From: Panorpa germanica | Lineage: Eukaryota > Arthropoda > Insecta > Mecoptera > Panorpidae | Direction of reading: 5' to 3' | Length of the DNA stretch: 64,000 nucleotides | Assembly (NCBI GenBank): GCA_963678705.1 | Contig: OY783220.1 | Location: 3,555,001-3,619,000 of the forward strand | In this document: positions 9,746 through 21,830 of the stretch, piece after piece | Layout: each line of letters opens with the position of its first letter | Position numbering within the stretch: the stretch's first letter is position 1 | Notes under the pieces: generated by a model | Seen by the model: the letters and a program-made list of their open reading frames with translations, nothing else | Database searches by the model: none | What the model was told of the DNA's origin: nothing | Translations under genes and position numbers: made by a program

Positions 9746-12632
9746 TTATCCCTCCTCAGGAGTCAAGATAAAATAAGAGGACTATTCTATCTTGACTCCT
9801 CTAATTTCTCTACTTAGCTGCAGTGTCGTTATTTTAAAATTAAATTCTTCCAAAGCTTTTCAGTATATTTTTTAGAACAAACTGTCCACTTTAAAAGCGG
9901 TTTCAGTTTCTAATCCTAGACGCATGTCAAAATGTCAGAACTGATGAACTGTTAAATGATTCAAGGAACCCTAATCTCTAAAATGAGCTGTATTTGTATA
10001 TCAGTATAGCCTACAAGTTGTCGTGGCTACGTGTAGCTTTAAGACCATTTATCAAAGCACCGTACACGAACATAATGATGTAGGACAGGTTGCCTATCCT
10101 GGTTAAAGACAACGAAAAACTGAACGAAGGAGTGAATGAACCTGTGATAATTTGAAATTTGATAGGAAGCTGTATCATACACCTATGCTGCGAAGTATTA
10201 AATGTGAATTAATATTTATTGTAAAATGTTGTCTTTTTCTTAATACCCATACTTTTTACTTATATACTTTACTTTTACTTAATACCCATAACTTTTATTT
10301 ATATGTAGCAGTACATATGGAAATGCAGCATATATTGCAAAAATATATATGACGTATATATGAGATACATTTTTAAACGAGACTGATGCTACTGTAGATG
10401 AACTACGCATACGCCGAAGTTATATTACCGACTGATGTGTAGCGTGAACCCTGCTATTTCGACAGCGGGCTCTCACGTTTAAAAATAGCCACACTTAGAA
10501 GGCTGAAAAAGCTAAAGCCAAAATAAATATGTTGAATGTCGAGTGTTGGAGTCGCGCTAGTTTGTACCAGGTCTATTAGAAGGCACTAGTATAAATCAAA
10601 TCATAAATATAACTTTAACAAACTAGTGCATGCGAGTATATACTTATAACAAAGGTTTCGTGACGAAGCCACACTTAGCACTTTGGAGGAGTTCTTGTTT
10701 CGTTTCGATAGTTAATGCTCCGCTCCGCTCTGCTCCCATTGAGTAGAAAATAAATGCTAAGTTATTCATGATACTTAAAGGTGGTAGAATGCATTGACTG
10801 ACTGAATACAAAGCTTAACTTAAAATGGTAATTACATTTGGAAAAACTTTTACCACAGTTCTGAGATGAAATGCATTTAAATAGGAACTGCAAGTTACTA
10901 ACGTAAAGAACATTTAATGGAGTTTCATATTTAAGTTTAAACCTGTAAGAAACTGTTTGGATTATCAGTAGCGGTTCGTGACGGTTCTTAATGGGCGGGA
11001 GCGGAATTAATAACTAAAGAGAAAATATACAATGTGTACTACGAAGAAATGAATCGTGAATGACAACATAGTTTAGACTAGTGAACATAAAAAGAGAAAG
11101 CAGGTATTGGGGGAAAATGGACGAGAAAACATACATAAGTTACACTTTAGTCAAGCGAAACAAGTAATATTTAATCTAAAAGGTTTTACTTTATTATTTT
11201 TTAGCTATTCTACGACACTTAATCCTTAAAAATAGCTGGAAGTAATTAATATGTACACTTCTTATGAGTCATACAAATCTCACTCATACCTACTTATTCA
11301 TAGGAGAACCACAACCAATATGTTAACAATGTAACACTAACGGTAAAGCATATTATTCTTCGATGCTCAAGGTACTCGTCGCACAAACAAGGCTGCATTA
11401 TGCCTTAGAAATACAGCCAAATATTTGAAAGCACGAAAAGTCTGAAAAACCTTATTGACTTTATCAATAAAACCAATTTAATCTCTTTGTTTTAAGCACC
11501 CATACTCGTATCTATAAGTTGTAAATTATGTTTTATAAACTCTTATAAATGTATATATTGTTTTAGGTGCTAATAACTTGTGAAAGTTAATGCACTCAAA
11601 TAAATATTAAAAAAGAAAATCCTTAAAAATGATATCTAAAGATTTTATAATCCTTAAAAAGGTGTTCGTAAGAAATTTTATGAGTGCGTAAATGAGTAGA
11701 TTTATTTTTCAAAAATTAGTAATATATGTCACAAAACGTTTTACATTAAGTAAGACAGTTTACGTAGTAGGTAACTCTTATTATCTTGACAAACCTTAAC
11801 TGAAAGTAGCTGTGTTTCCTGTCAGTAGATAAACACTGTCTTAGTAAAAATCTTTAATCAAAAATTAAAACTTTTTTTTCCATAATACGAGTACTAATTA
11901 TATTTCAGAAAGTTTTTTATATCCCTAAACCCAATATATTAAACTTGAAAAAGCCGGGAGACTCAATTGTCGTAGGGGAATCTGCCTTTTTATATCAGCT
12001 CATTACAAAAGCTATTTCACGGTAATGACAAATTACAGAGAAAAATGTGAACAGTTATTGAGTATTAGAAACGCCTCAAGTGGAGAATGATGCAATTTAT
12101 GTAATGGAATCGGAAATTCGAGAACATGCTAACACCTCTATTTGATTTGTTATATTTATATTTTAACAGATTCTACTTTTTTGCTTCAGGCTACTTTTGT
12201 AGATTTCTATTTTCAGTTCAATTTAGCCCACGTTTGTGGAAAAGATTATTTCTTGAATTTTTTAAATTGGGTAGTGAACCATAACTAAATTTATATAAAA
12301 CCGCACAAAGTTGGCAATCAGAGCCTCAAATATTCAATTATTTTTAATGAATTCGCAATTCTATAGAAGGTATTAACCTTTGAAATTATTAAAAATCATT
12401 ACAAAAAGTGACAAACTACTTAACGTTATTTCTCACTCTACTCTGTTCTTCACTACCATTGCCATCGCTGTCAGTAGTCGCAACAACTCTTTAACTTATT
12501 TTCTACATACTTTGTGATGCATATAGCAAAACATTTGAATCTATTTTTTTTTTTCTTTTTTCTGAGTTTTCTTTTTTGTCTAAGCAGATGTAGGTTACTT
12601 TTCTTATTATAGACATATATGACATTTTATTA
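9746..12632. other. Long gene-free stretch
   Basis: No exon, RNA gene or recognised transposon seen. GC-richer patches occur at 10660-10745 (with CGCTCC near-repeats, CTCCGCTCCGCTCTGCTCCC) and 10975-11000. These could be regulatory or old repeat, but nothing supports a call. Confidence 0.4.
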
Positions 12633-12860
12633 GGAATTGTAAATTTTTAATCAAACTTATTTCTCTCGTCTTTTATTTTAGTAATTTACATACACAATAT
12701 AATAATTACACTGTTAAACTTAAATCATACACTCTTACCTGAAATTAAAGAAACGACATTTAAAGTTTATTATTTCAATTACCAATTCCTTTTTATCTAA
12801 TTTTATAATAATTTAACATTATGCACAGTGAGTTCTGTCAGCTCCAAATATCAACTCTGT
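12633..12860 (+). repeat. Dispersed repeat J, copy 1
   Basis: GGAATTGTAAATTTTTAATC, then TTTATTTTAGTAATTTACAT, ACTGTTAAACTTAAATCATA, and ATTATGCACAGTGAGTTCTG. Matches 25330-25470 on the same strand and 33465-33680 on the opposite strand. Unknown family. Confidence 0.65.
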
Positions 12861-12920
12861 TGGCCGTTATTCCTTATAATGTTACTCGTTGCACTACCGC
12901 TAAATATACCGTTAGCTCAC

Positions 12921-13589
12921 CTGACCAGTATGCAATGGGCTTGTGTCCTCATTTTTTAGTGGTGGCTTTTTCAATTGTTGATTGAAATTGATGTTAATAA
13001 ATGTGTATTGGCGTGTCTATTTTATTAAATATCTAAATATTGACGGAGATATAGCAATTAAAAATTTGAATTGTAGTTTTAGCGCTAGAAATGGTCGGCC
13101 ATATTTGTATGACATGAAATGCATTTTAACGTCAGTTATTTGTTGAGTAGGTCAGTGCTGTGGTAATGTTTTGTAGCTATAGGTACTCAAATAATCCAGT
13201 CAAGTCAAAGAATAATAAGTTTTTACTTTATTTAACCCTGTTAAGGCAGACATAATTTTGAAATTTTATTGTTCCTTGAAATAGCTGTAAATAATATTTG
13301 ATATTTTGATATATAAATACATATAGCAGAGATTTATGATATGTAAGGTTGGTAACCTTACACAAGGATTGTGATGTCACATGCATTTGGAGTTTGTACA
13401 ATGTTGAATCCCTTTAATAATTAAAGAGACAAAATGACTTTTTTAATTGTTAATATCTCCTAACATATAAGGAGTTATTAAAAAATAATTGAACATTTGA
13501 GGTTCTAGTAACCCACTTTATCAATATATAGTACACTTTTATAGAAATTAAGACATAGGACACAAGCCCATTGTAATATCTCTGGTCAG
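12921..13589. mobile_element. TIR DNA element (MITE), family M
   Basis: The left end CTGACCAGTATGCAATGGGC continues TTGTGTCCT. The right end in reverse complement is CTGACCAGAGATATTACAAT then GGGCTTGTGTCCT. These are imperfect terminal inverted repeats of about 30 bases with a small indel. The 670-bp body is non-coding and AT-rich. Its internal blocks recur at 21496-21830, and its right terminus with flank recurs at 48918-48970. Terminal similarity may extend outside the coordinates given. Superfamily unknown. Confidence 0.65.
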
Positions 13590-13737
13590 TGTTACCAACT
13601 AAAGAAATTTAATTTCTTTACATACACATAATCCTTGGTTCCATTTTTGAGTTTTACACCCAGTTCTACCAAATATCTCAATATCTGGGTCTTTTGGTAA
13701 TTTATACTTAATATTTCGGTTATACTCAGCAGATATT

Positions 13738-13872
13738 GTGTATCACTACTAATCTCAGAGTTTGTACCTCAGATTAAAAAAAAATTATCACCAATTTTCA
13801 CAAAAATATTGCGTTTTCTGTTCATCTATAATGACAGCTCTTGTTGAAATGCTTTTTTACATATTTTTACAT
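13738..13872 (+). repeat. Dispersed repeat H, copy 1
   Basis: CACTACTAATCTCAGAGTTT, then AAAATATTGCGTTTTCTGTT and ATGACAGCTCTTGTTGAAAT. Aligns with 15950-16082 on the same strand at moderate divergence. Unknown family. Confidence 0.6.
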
Positions 13873-14047
13873 CCCAAACACATTTACGTTGAATAGAAAT
13901 ACATACATTTGAGTTGAAAGTGTAGATTGTCAGATCACTCCAGTCATCAAATTTTAACAGATATAAGCATTTAGTACTTAAAATCTAATTCTTGAATTCA
14001 GGCGATATGTTCCAATTAGTAAACATTTTATGTCGTTTTTTTTATAT

Positions 14048-14190
14048 ATATAATTTCTCGGGCTTCCTAGGTACGTAGCCTATTATCGCCCCTAATATTG
14101 TTCTGCTTCTTCTTATACTTCATATCCAGACAACAATAATGATCTATTCATTTCTACGGCTGTTATAAATGTCGGTTTCTCAAATTTTAT
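14048..14190 (-). mobile_element. LINE family B 3' end fragment
   Basis: TTTCTCGGGCTTCCTAGGTA followed by TATTATCGCCCCTAATATTG and TTCTGCTTCTTCTTATACTT is the reverse complement of the 19.4-kb copy end. Only the terminal 140 bases are present. Confidence 0.8.
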
Positions 14191-15603
14191 GTCGTTTGGA
14201 TTTTATAAATATGTCAAATTTGTGCTCCCCGTATAGTGCAACGTATACAGCTGCAGATGTCAGCCATAGTTGTGCAAAATGCACAAATTATTAATTGTCT
14301 TTTCCTAAATTAACCTTTGATTTAACCAATGTGTACATTGGAGCATTTATCATATAAGTTTTCATCCGCTATATTAGGTCATGTTCTTCTATCTCCTGTC
14401 GCGTATAATTCGTTGGTGAATCGGAATAGACAAGATCTCCATTTAGTGCTCAAACATTTATAAATTCAGAAAGAGTGTAATAAGGTATAACTAGTTATCG
14501 CGTGGAACCAATAAAAAAGTAATTTATGGCAAATAAAAGTGCTAAGTTTTTTCTGGGTTTATTTAAAAAAATTAAATGGGAGCACCGCATATCATAGGTA
14601 TGACATCAATAACATACCTAACACAGTTGACATGAACACCCTTACAACTTACATAATATATATTAAAATTTAAGTTATAGTAAAGACCTATTTTTTGTAA
14701 AAATTTTTGTCCTACATAAAGAGAAAATTTATGAACTCTTTAAAACAAATAAATCAGTTTTTTATGTGTTACACATCTGAGAAAATGTTTCCTATGGGAC
14801 ATCGGCATCGGGCTCTGGATCTGGATCTGGGTGGGAATGGGATCTTTTAGTCCTCCGAATCACAAATAGAATGCCAGCAGTGTGACAATGATAAAGTATT
14901 TAGTAAATTGGACTTAGTTTTGCAGTGGCATGTTCGTTTAGCTTCGTCCGTGCTGTTGCTGTTGCTGCTGCTGTCAACTGTTTCTTTCATTTGCCGTTTC
15001 AACGTAGCAGTGTTCAGTCGGTTTTTTGCTTTAAAGTCAATTAAATTTATTTTATTACAGTTAGTCAGTTAACATATAAACAGTTTTTATTTCCGTATTT
15101 TTTTATAATTATTTTGTAATTGTTTTTACAACGAGATAAAACGAAGTTGAAGTTATTCTCCAAAGGAACTGCTGAAACGTTTCTGCTTAAATTTCTTAGC
15201 TGGAAAATTATATTATGTGATACACTCATTCGCTGTAGAGATCGTCATAAATAATATATATTCAGAGTCTGTTTTAAAGTAAAGTTATTACAAAGGTGCT
15301 GGTCTTTTAGTTACACTTGCTAGCTTACTACAAGCTAATTAAAGTGTTACATTATTTACCTGTGAATCGATAAAATTAAAAATACACTGTATTTACTTTT
15401 GAAATTGTAATAGGGTACACTTTTTAACTATACAACCGTGACAAGACAGTGGACGCGAACATTAATGCAGTAAACATTTTAGAGTCACTTTGCCTTTATA
15501 TTGAAGATGCTTATGATTGATATTTTTGTCATGAAAGATTTCATTTACAGTTCAGTTTCTCACAGTCGTTCATATGAGATGTCTATTTTTTCATCAACAA
15601 ATG
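14191..15603. other. Intergenic with a GC-richer patch
   Basis: Mostly AT-rich. A patch at 14805-15030 is richer in G and C. It holds ATCTGG hexamer repeats (14815-14830), a CTG/TTG run (14948-14970) and TTCAGTCGG near 15014. It could be a promoter or 5' UTR, but no TATA box, ORF or splice donor supports this. Confidence 0.3.
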
Positions 15604-15722
15604 GCGAAACCACCACACCTATCGGAATACAAGTGAAGATAAATTGGTGCAAACTATAATTGAAGTGAAATAGTGATAGAAACGTCACAAAACAGGACAC
15701 TTCACCAAATTGTTTACTGGAC
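15604..15722 (+). repeat. Dispersed repeat K, copy 2
   Basis: CGAAACCACCACACCTATCG, ATACAAGTGAAGATAAATTG, TAATTGAAGTGAAATAGTGA, GTCACAAAACAGGACACTTC, ending AAATTGTTTACTGGA. Parallel to 61201-61317 and inverted relative to 9405-9505. Confidence 0.7.
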
Positions 15723-15734
15723 GGTCTCAATCAC

Positions 15735-15906
15735 AGAAATAGAGTAATATTTTCTGGATTTGGTTGCTGTCAAGATAAATTGATTAAGTACCAATTATTA
15801 TGTATAATCATAATCTTATCAGGCAATAGTGTAACCCAAATATATGATTGTAGACAACATAGTGGAAAGTTGTCGGTGATAAAAGGCCGACGTTAAAGAA
15901 ATTTAA
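15735..15906 (+). mobile_element. SINE, 5'-truncated and diverged
   Basis: Lacks the tRNA-like head. It keeps ATATTTTCTGGATTTGGTTG, TTATCAGGCAATAGTGTAAC and the 3' end GTTGTCGGTGATAAAAGGCC GACGTTAAAG, in the order of the complete SINE at 8241. Confidence 0.75.
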
Positions 15907-15949
15907 TTTATAACAAACATACAACCGTCATCGTGATGACATTTGACAG

Positions 15950-16082
15950 ATTTTGTATTTCATTACTAACCTCAGAGTTAGTACTTTGGATTAAAATAAA
16001 ATTGTCTTTATTTTTCACGAAAATATTGCGTTTTCCTGTTGATTTAAAATGACACCTCTTGTGGAAATACGCCAATATTTAT
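15950..16082 (+). repeat. Dispersed repeat H, copy 2
   Basis: TTTCATTACTAACCTCAGAG, AAAATATTGCGTTTTCCTGT and ATGACACCTCTTGTGGAAAT, matching 13738-13872. From here to 17226 I see no gene. Confidence 0.6.
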
Positions 16083-17226
16083 CGTACATATGTTTTATCT
16101 TTGTTATTTATGTATTTATTCCGTTTCAATGTCATCAAGCAAATAAAAACTAGTTTTAATATCTTTCCATTTTAATTTTATTTAGTCTGACTTCTTCTCT
16201 CTGAGAAGTTCCGCTTCTCAGTTTTAATAAAACGTCGGGTTTTATTTTATATAACAAAAGACAGATATTGAACGTAAATGTTGTAATTTTTGATTTGCAT
16301 TACTTGCAATTACTACTTAATGATTCCAGACGTCTACCACATTACAAAACTTAATGGTCGTACTAAATTTTATACCACGATAAAGTTAATTATTTCATTT
16401 AATGCAATTCTGATCTACAACTACACAAATTTTACTTTCTTAGACAATTAGTCGTTTTTACTAATTAGAAAATGGTTATTAAATTTCACGTTTACAGAGG
16501 TAATAAAAATATACAATAAAATTAGTATAAGTTGGAAAGGTTAGCAGATTACACTCGTTAGAGAAGTGCACTAAACTAACTAGCGACAAGAGAGATGAAG
16601 CTGATAGTTTATGTAAAAGAAATGTTATCAGTGGTGTTCAGGCGGAAGAATGTAATGCCTAACGACAGGTATGTTAATTAGGTAATTGGATAATTGGAAC
16701 GAAACATAACTGCCTACCTAGTTTATGTTCTAACAGGTATTTATCAATAGCCTCTCTTTGAACCTTAACCTTAGAAGAACTTTTATTAAAAAACCATTAT
16801 TGATCTCAGATACTATATTACAAAGTAATTTTTACTGCGCTTTTGCACAGTGTAGTAATACCTGAGCTTCGGAGTATTGTTCTAATTAAAAGTAACCCAC
16901 ACATGTTAAAAAAAAATGGTAACTATAAAAGCAATTCCAAACTGTTGGAGCTCGCGTCTTGACTTTGATAATATGTACAGCTTCCCGGTGCTGTAATAGT
17001 GCTGCAATTGAATATACAAATAACGGACCACTATCTTCTACCTATGGTTTACATATATGACCAATTTCGGTCTGGATGTAGCGATATTAGCACTCCTTTT
17101 TCAAAATCCAAATCCCAACAAAACTTTAGTCAAAATGTCTGCAAAACATTTTAGGTTAATTGTAAAATATTGTCAGTATGTAAATTCACGGATAATATCT
17201 AAATACTCATAGATGTAAACTATAAA

Positions 17227-17281
17227 GCCGTCGCCGGCCGTAGAGGCGCACGTATCTTGCGTACAACAGAACGGCGACGGC
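17227..17281. other. GC-rich perfect inverted repeat
   Basis: GCCGTCGCCG at 17227-17236 and its exact reverse complement CGGCGACGGC at 17272-17281 surround a 35-base loop. This is a GC island in AT-rich DNA. Function unknown. No gene is recognised between it and 18187; the region 17590-17990 is alternating TATATGCATA-type low complexity. Confidence 0.7.
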
Positions 17282-18187
17282 GACGCTGCGGTATTATTGG
17301 CGTGTAGCGTCGTAGTACGTCAACATTCTCTTAATTGATTACATCTTTGTGTACCCGCAATTACTCTGTAAGCTAAACTATCTTCAAACATAACTCCCCG
17401 TGGGCTCGTCCTTCTCTCACTTGTCCCTTGGTCCCGCTCCTCGCTTTAGAAGTTTTCCTAAAGTACGTTGAGGTAGAGCACTAACGCTCTTTGAGGGATT
17501 TTCGTGACCAGAAACAACGTTAAACAATTTCCCGTTATGAGTAGTCCAGTCGAAATATGTCAGCAAGGTTATATTTTCATAAAACAAAAGTTATACACAA
17601 AATGCCCCTAAACACGTTGAGATATTAGAGTGAGGAATCCAAAATTTAAGGCTTCTGTAATTACCTATCACCATATATAAATACAGAATCTTTGATTTTG
17701 ACGACGACAAAAGACGACATATACCCCAAAGAGATTTGGATATACATACTATATTCAAAGTATATACATCCATGTATATTGCATATCCTATGTATATGCT
17801 GTAGTAATGTAAAAGCTGCACTATATGTTATATACATGTGCAAATGCAAAAGTATATGCATATGTATATATTACTGCATGTACATAATATGTACTGTCAT
17901 GTTTATTTATTTCAAGTGTATGCAAAATATATACAGGATATTATATTCACATTATGGAGCATATGAATACACAGGGAATATCTAATGTTATGTTGGATTT
18001 AACGTATACTTAATATTTAAAAAAAACCTATTCTCAAGTACATATCACACCTATAAATTAATGTATATGAATATACTTAAAGCAATAGGAGTATTTTTCA
18101 TTTAATCGTATCTATATTTAGAGAAAAATTTTATGGAAAAATTAAAAACAGGCAAACAAATTCTTTCTTTCTATGTTCACATTACTT

Positions 18188-18934
18188 TTAAGGGGTCTTC
18201 TCACTTTAGGCACCTCGAAAATAGGCCATTTTCGCAATTTTTTTTCGAGCCTTTTTGCACAAAATTATGGGATAAAATGGATCCTATGTAATAAACACAT
18301 CTTTCAAGTACAAGAAAAATTTTTTTTTAAATTTTTTTTAACAATTATTATAACAAAAAAGTAGTATCGAAAAACTCGTGTAGAAATGTAATGTTCGTGG
18401 CTTGTTGATGGTATCTCCGAGACAGGTCATTTAAAATAAAAAAATAAAACAGTTTTAGATTCAGTATATCAGTGGCTATAGCGCATACCATCAGATTTTT
18501 GATATTCGCGAAAATAACAAAATGGCGCACTTTTTTTTGAAAAAGTACCAAAAAAAACGCGTTTTTTTGCAGTTTCTGCAATATTTTTTTAAAAAAATAA
18601 TACTTCAAATAAAAATTTTAAAAATCTGATGGTTTGCGCTATAGCCATAACTATGAAGAATATGTCATTTAAATTTCATGACAATCGGCCGGATAGTTTC
18701 CGAAATTTCATCAACAAGGCACTGAAAAACCTTGTTTTCAGATAAAAGCGTTTAAAGTTTGCTCCTATAAAGCCGGGTGCTCTGAGGTAGTCACCTAACG
18801 GTCGCCCAAAAATGTAGTTAGACTTGTCCGATCTTTATGAAATTTTGATATAACATTTTTGATGATATGTACTTTCAAAATTACAAAAAAAAAAATCGAT
18901 TTTTTAAAATTTGCAAAGTGAAAATACCCCTTAA
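18188..18934. mobile_element. TTAA-flanked foldback TIR element
   Basis: TTAA occurs at both 18188-18191 and 18931-18934. The left end reads GGGGTCTTCTCACTTTAGG; the right end in reverse complement reads GGGGTATTTTCACTTTGC, giving imperfect terminal inverted repeats. Inside is a second inverted pair: TGGCTATAGCGCATACCATC with AGATTTTT at about 18471 and its reverse complement at about 18627-18655. No transposase frame is present. A TTAA duplication points to piggyBac- or Kolobok-type transposition; I cannot choose between them. Confidence 0.7.
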
Positions 18935-19059
18935 CTATACATTACAATATCTACATAGATAATAATGCCAAAGCAACTAGCCCTTAATAATCAATGCCTC
19001 AATGAGTGAGAGGGCAGGGTTAGGAAGGCAAAGGGGTCTGGTCGTGAATCCGTCTGTAT

Positions 19060-19462
19060 CCACCATCGATGCAGATCCTCGTGGTAGTGGCAAAATTGTA
19101 AGTAAAAAATTTATAAAAACCCATTTTCTGGAGATTGCGATTTGTTACTATTCGAAAAATCAAACATCGGGGTAACTCTAAATGCGAATGTGGTGAAGAG
19201 GAGGCAGACCCTGACCACATTCTGTGGCAATGTAAAAATACAGCAATGGCAAGAAATGGACTCCAAAGGGCGGTGCTACAGACTTCGCAGACGCTTCCTG
19301 TTAACACCGCCTTTTTAATTGAGAAACCGAAATTTATAACTGTAGTAGCCATGAATAGATCATTCTTGTTGTCTGGATATAACGTATAAGAAGAAGCAGA
19401 ACAATATTAAGGGCGATAAAAGGCTTCGTGCCTAGGAAGCCCGAGAAACTATATATAAAAAA
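19060..19462 (+). pseudogene. LINE family B ORF2 C-terminus and 3' UTR
   Basis: The best copy of LINE family B here. The frame 19135-19389 reads through the C-terminal cysteine/histidine motif of non-LTR retrotransposon ORF2 (KCECGEEEADPDHILWQC) to a normal stop. It is followed by a 60-base UTR ending GCCTAGGAAGCCCGAGAAAC and an A-rich tail at 19456-19468. Upstream of about 19120 the frame is broken. Insertion by 5'-truncated target-primed reverse transcription is the likely origin. The ATG at 19135 is internal to the old protein, not a true start. Other 3' ends of this family: 2228, 14048, 40795 and 50758. Confidence 0.75.
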
Positions 19463-19479
19463 AAAACATCGGGGTGGTA

Positions 19480-19605
19480 ATATCTCCTTAGCAATATCAA
19501 CCAATAACAATGGTGTATTAAAGTGTAAACTTGCTCTCATGATAAAGTGTGATAGTGCGAAACAACTACAATACACAGAACTTTATATAGTCGTGCATAA
19601 GACAT
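19480..19605 (-). repeat. Dispersed repeat E, diverged copy
   Basis: AATAACAATGGTGTATTAAA, GTAAACTTGCTCTCATGATA and CGAAACAACTACAATACACA resemble 49955-50040. The orientation is that of the 49.9-kb copy, opposite to 36115-36329. Confidence 0.45.
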
Positions 19606-20420
19606 TGATTTTTTTATCCCAATCAAAAGGAAAAGCACAAATCAATTGCTTATAAACATTGCCATTGCAGTACTAAAAATATTGAATTTATATTTGGTTC
19701 CTAAATTAAAATTTTCCATGTGCCTCAGAAGGCTATATATTTTTATGATGTTTTGCTAGAATATTTCGGTTGACGATTTTACTTGTAGATCATATTATTT
19801 TACTGGGTAACCTGGACTATAGTCCCTGTTCTTTTACATCCGCTGTTTAGACATCACTGCCGTTCAAAACATCATCGTTCACCTAGCCTTTGCGTTGCCT
19901 TTACTGTTGCCATTGCCATTGCCGTTGTCGGTGCCCCACGCGGTCTTGGCTTACGCAACAATGGCCCCTGGTTCCACGACACAATGGTTAAGTCGTTATT
20001 CTCTATATTATCAACACTGAAGTAAATTTGAATGAAAACAATAGAGATACAGGATATTTGGTAGGACAGGATGTAAAAGTTCAAAGTAACTTCATAGCTC
20101 CCTCAGCGTCAGTAGTCTAGAGCCTGCAGCAGAAATTGGGTGAGTGGGGAAGAGCGGAGGTTTTGTTTCGTTAAACAATATGATGAACATTATGTTAGGG
20201 TCTGGTTTTTACTTTGTTGTGTGTGGTAAAGTTTGATTATGTTCCAAGTCAAAAATATTTCAATATTTCATTTAGAATGTACATAAAGGAGAAAACCTAT
20301 AGATTCTAAAATATAGTCGGATCCGGAATAAGAAACTAGTGTCATGAATGTTATTGGCGGAATTCTGAAACTTTATTGTTTTTCAACGATCTACAATTTT
20401 TGTTACCGCAACCTTTACCC
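19606..20420. other. Intergenic, nothing firm
   Basis: Contains a GCCATT/GCCGTT hexamer-like run at 19905-19930 and a patch at 20090-20165 with GGGTGAGTGG, which could mimic a splice donor. No exon is supported. Confidence 0.35.
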
Positions 20421-20660
20421 AGGTAGAAAATAAATCTTGAAATTAGCTTGTCGCAAACTATCAAATGTGAAGCTTGCACTGCAAGACAATTTCTATATGA
20501 AAACTAGTAAATGAACCTTGTAATTAATTCGTGGCAAACTATCAACTGTGAACTAAGTACTGTAAAACTATTTTTATATGAAAACATAAAATTACAATTG
20601 AAATTAACTTGAGGCAAGCTATCATGTGTTAAACTTGCTTTGCAAGACAATTTTCTACCT
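20421..20660. mobile_element. Modular short element, 3-unit form
   Basis: Begins AGGTAGAAAATAAATCTTGA and ends CAATTTTCTACCT, so its termini are inverted copies of AGGTAGAAAAT. Between them are three diverged direct units of about 80 bases. Each carries a CTTG/AATTGAAATTA block, GGCAAACTATCAA, and TTGCACTGCAAGACAATTT. Non-coding. One- and two-unit relatives lie at 24924 and 36334. See findings. Confidence 0.7.
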
Positions 20661-20671
20661 GCCAAAATATT

Positions 20672-20738
20672 AGGAGATCGTCGGTAATAGGACTCAACAT
20701 CGGAAACAGACCAATGTTCAATAAGTTAAAGAAAAAGT
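20672..20738 (+). mobile_element. SINE 3' end fragment
   Basis: GGAGATCGTCGGTAATAGGA then CTCAACATCGGAAACAGACC and AATGTTCAATAAG match the last 65 bases of the SINE at 8241. It starts 11 bases after the modular element. Confidence 0.75.
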
Positions 20739-21495
20739 ATATATTTAAAAATAGAAAAGTCTTCTTACGAATAACCAGATGTAATACATAATAGCAAACT
20801 GAAAATCTTCAATAATGAAATAACTGTTCATATTTAAATTATACAAAAAAAAAATGTTATCTGGCAACGAAATTCTTTCTAGAATAATTTCCAAAGTTCC
20901 GAATCGTTGGAAACTTTAAGTAATCCTTCTTCTATTGTATATCTGGGTACACGAAGCCATTCACACGCACACACATACATACAGAGTGCGCACGCATCCA
21001 CCGGATGATGATGTCATTGAAGATATAACGGGAAATTGATTATGTATACCAGTTTCAGTTTAGGGTTTCCGGTACATGTTATTAAGTTATATTGTATTGT
21101 CAGTCAAATCGATTCATCTGATATGAATTGCTTATGATGATTATTAAAGGAGACGTCTTACGAATCCAACGAACCCAGCCAAGATACAATGAATACAAAT
21201 ATCTTCATTATAAGGAAAACTTTACAGATTAAGGAGACTAGTATCACATATTGCCCAAAAAGTTTAACGCGTCATCGTATAATGTGAAATTACGCCGTAA
21301 GTATTTTAATTTTAAACTTTGCTTATTGAGCATCTTTAAAGCTTCCATTTATGTTAACCATAGTTCATAAATCTTAAATTTTATAAAATCGTATGTCTAT
21401 ATTGATAAGGTTGATTATCATCACTACCACATATCAACCATCTGATTGAGACAATTCCGAATATAGTTTTGAGATAAAAACGAAAACTGTTTACT
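20739..21495. other. Intergenic, nothing recognised
   Basis: AT-rich sequence with a short CA-rich run (CACACGCACACACATACATA) at 20962-20981. No gene or named repeat seen. Confidence 0.45.
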
Positions 21496-21830
21496 CATTT
21501 TTCAGTGGTCGATTTTTCAAATTGTTTATTGAACTTGATATTAATAAATGTATATTGGCGTTTTTATTTTAATAAATATCTAAATGTTGATGGAGATATA
21601 ACAATTAAAAATTCGAATTAACGACGTAACATGTCGGTTTTTTTTCTATCAATAAGATTTCTGTGTTGAATATGCTATCTCTTTTACTCTCTGTTGTATA
21701 AAAGAGATAGAAACGAAACAAACTTAATGTCACATGCATTTGGAATGTTCTATAACGTTTATTCCCTTTAATAATTAAAGGAACGAAATGACTTTTTCAA
21801 TTATTAATATCTCCTAACATATAAGGTTCA
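21496..21830. mobile_element. MITE family M, deleted copy
   Basis: TCAAATTGTTTATTGAACTT, AATAAATGTATATTGGCGTT and ATTAATATCTCCTAACATAT match blocks at 12967-13085 and 13371-13490 of the TIR element. Termini were not found. Confidence 0.6.

Noticed and set aside
14805..15030. Promoter or 5' UTR in the GC-richer patch
   Set aside because: No TATA box, ORF, donor site or conserved motif; composition alone is not enough.
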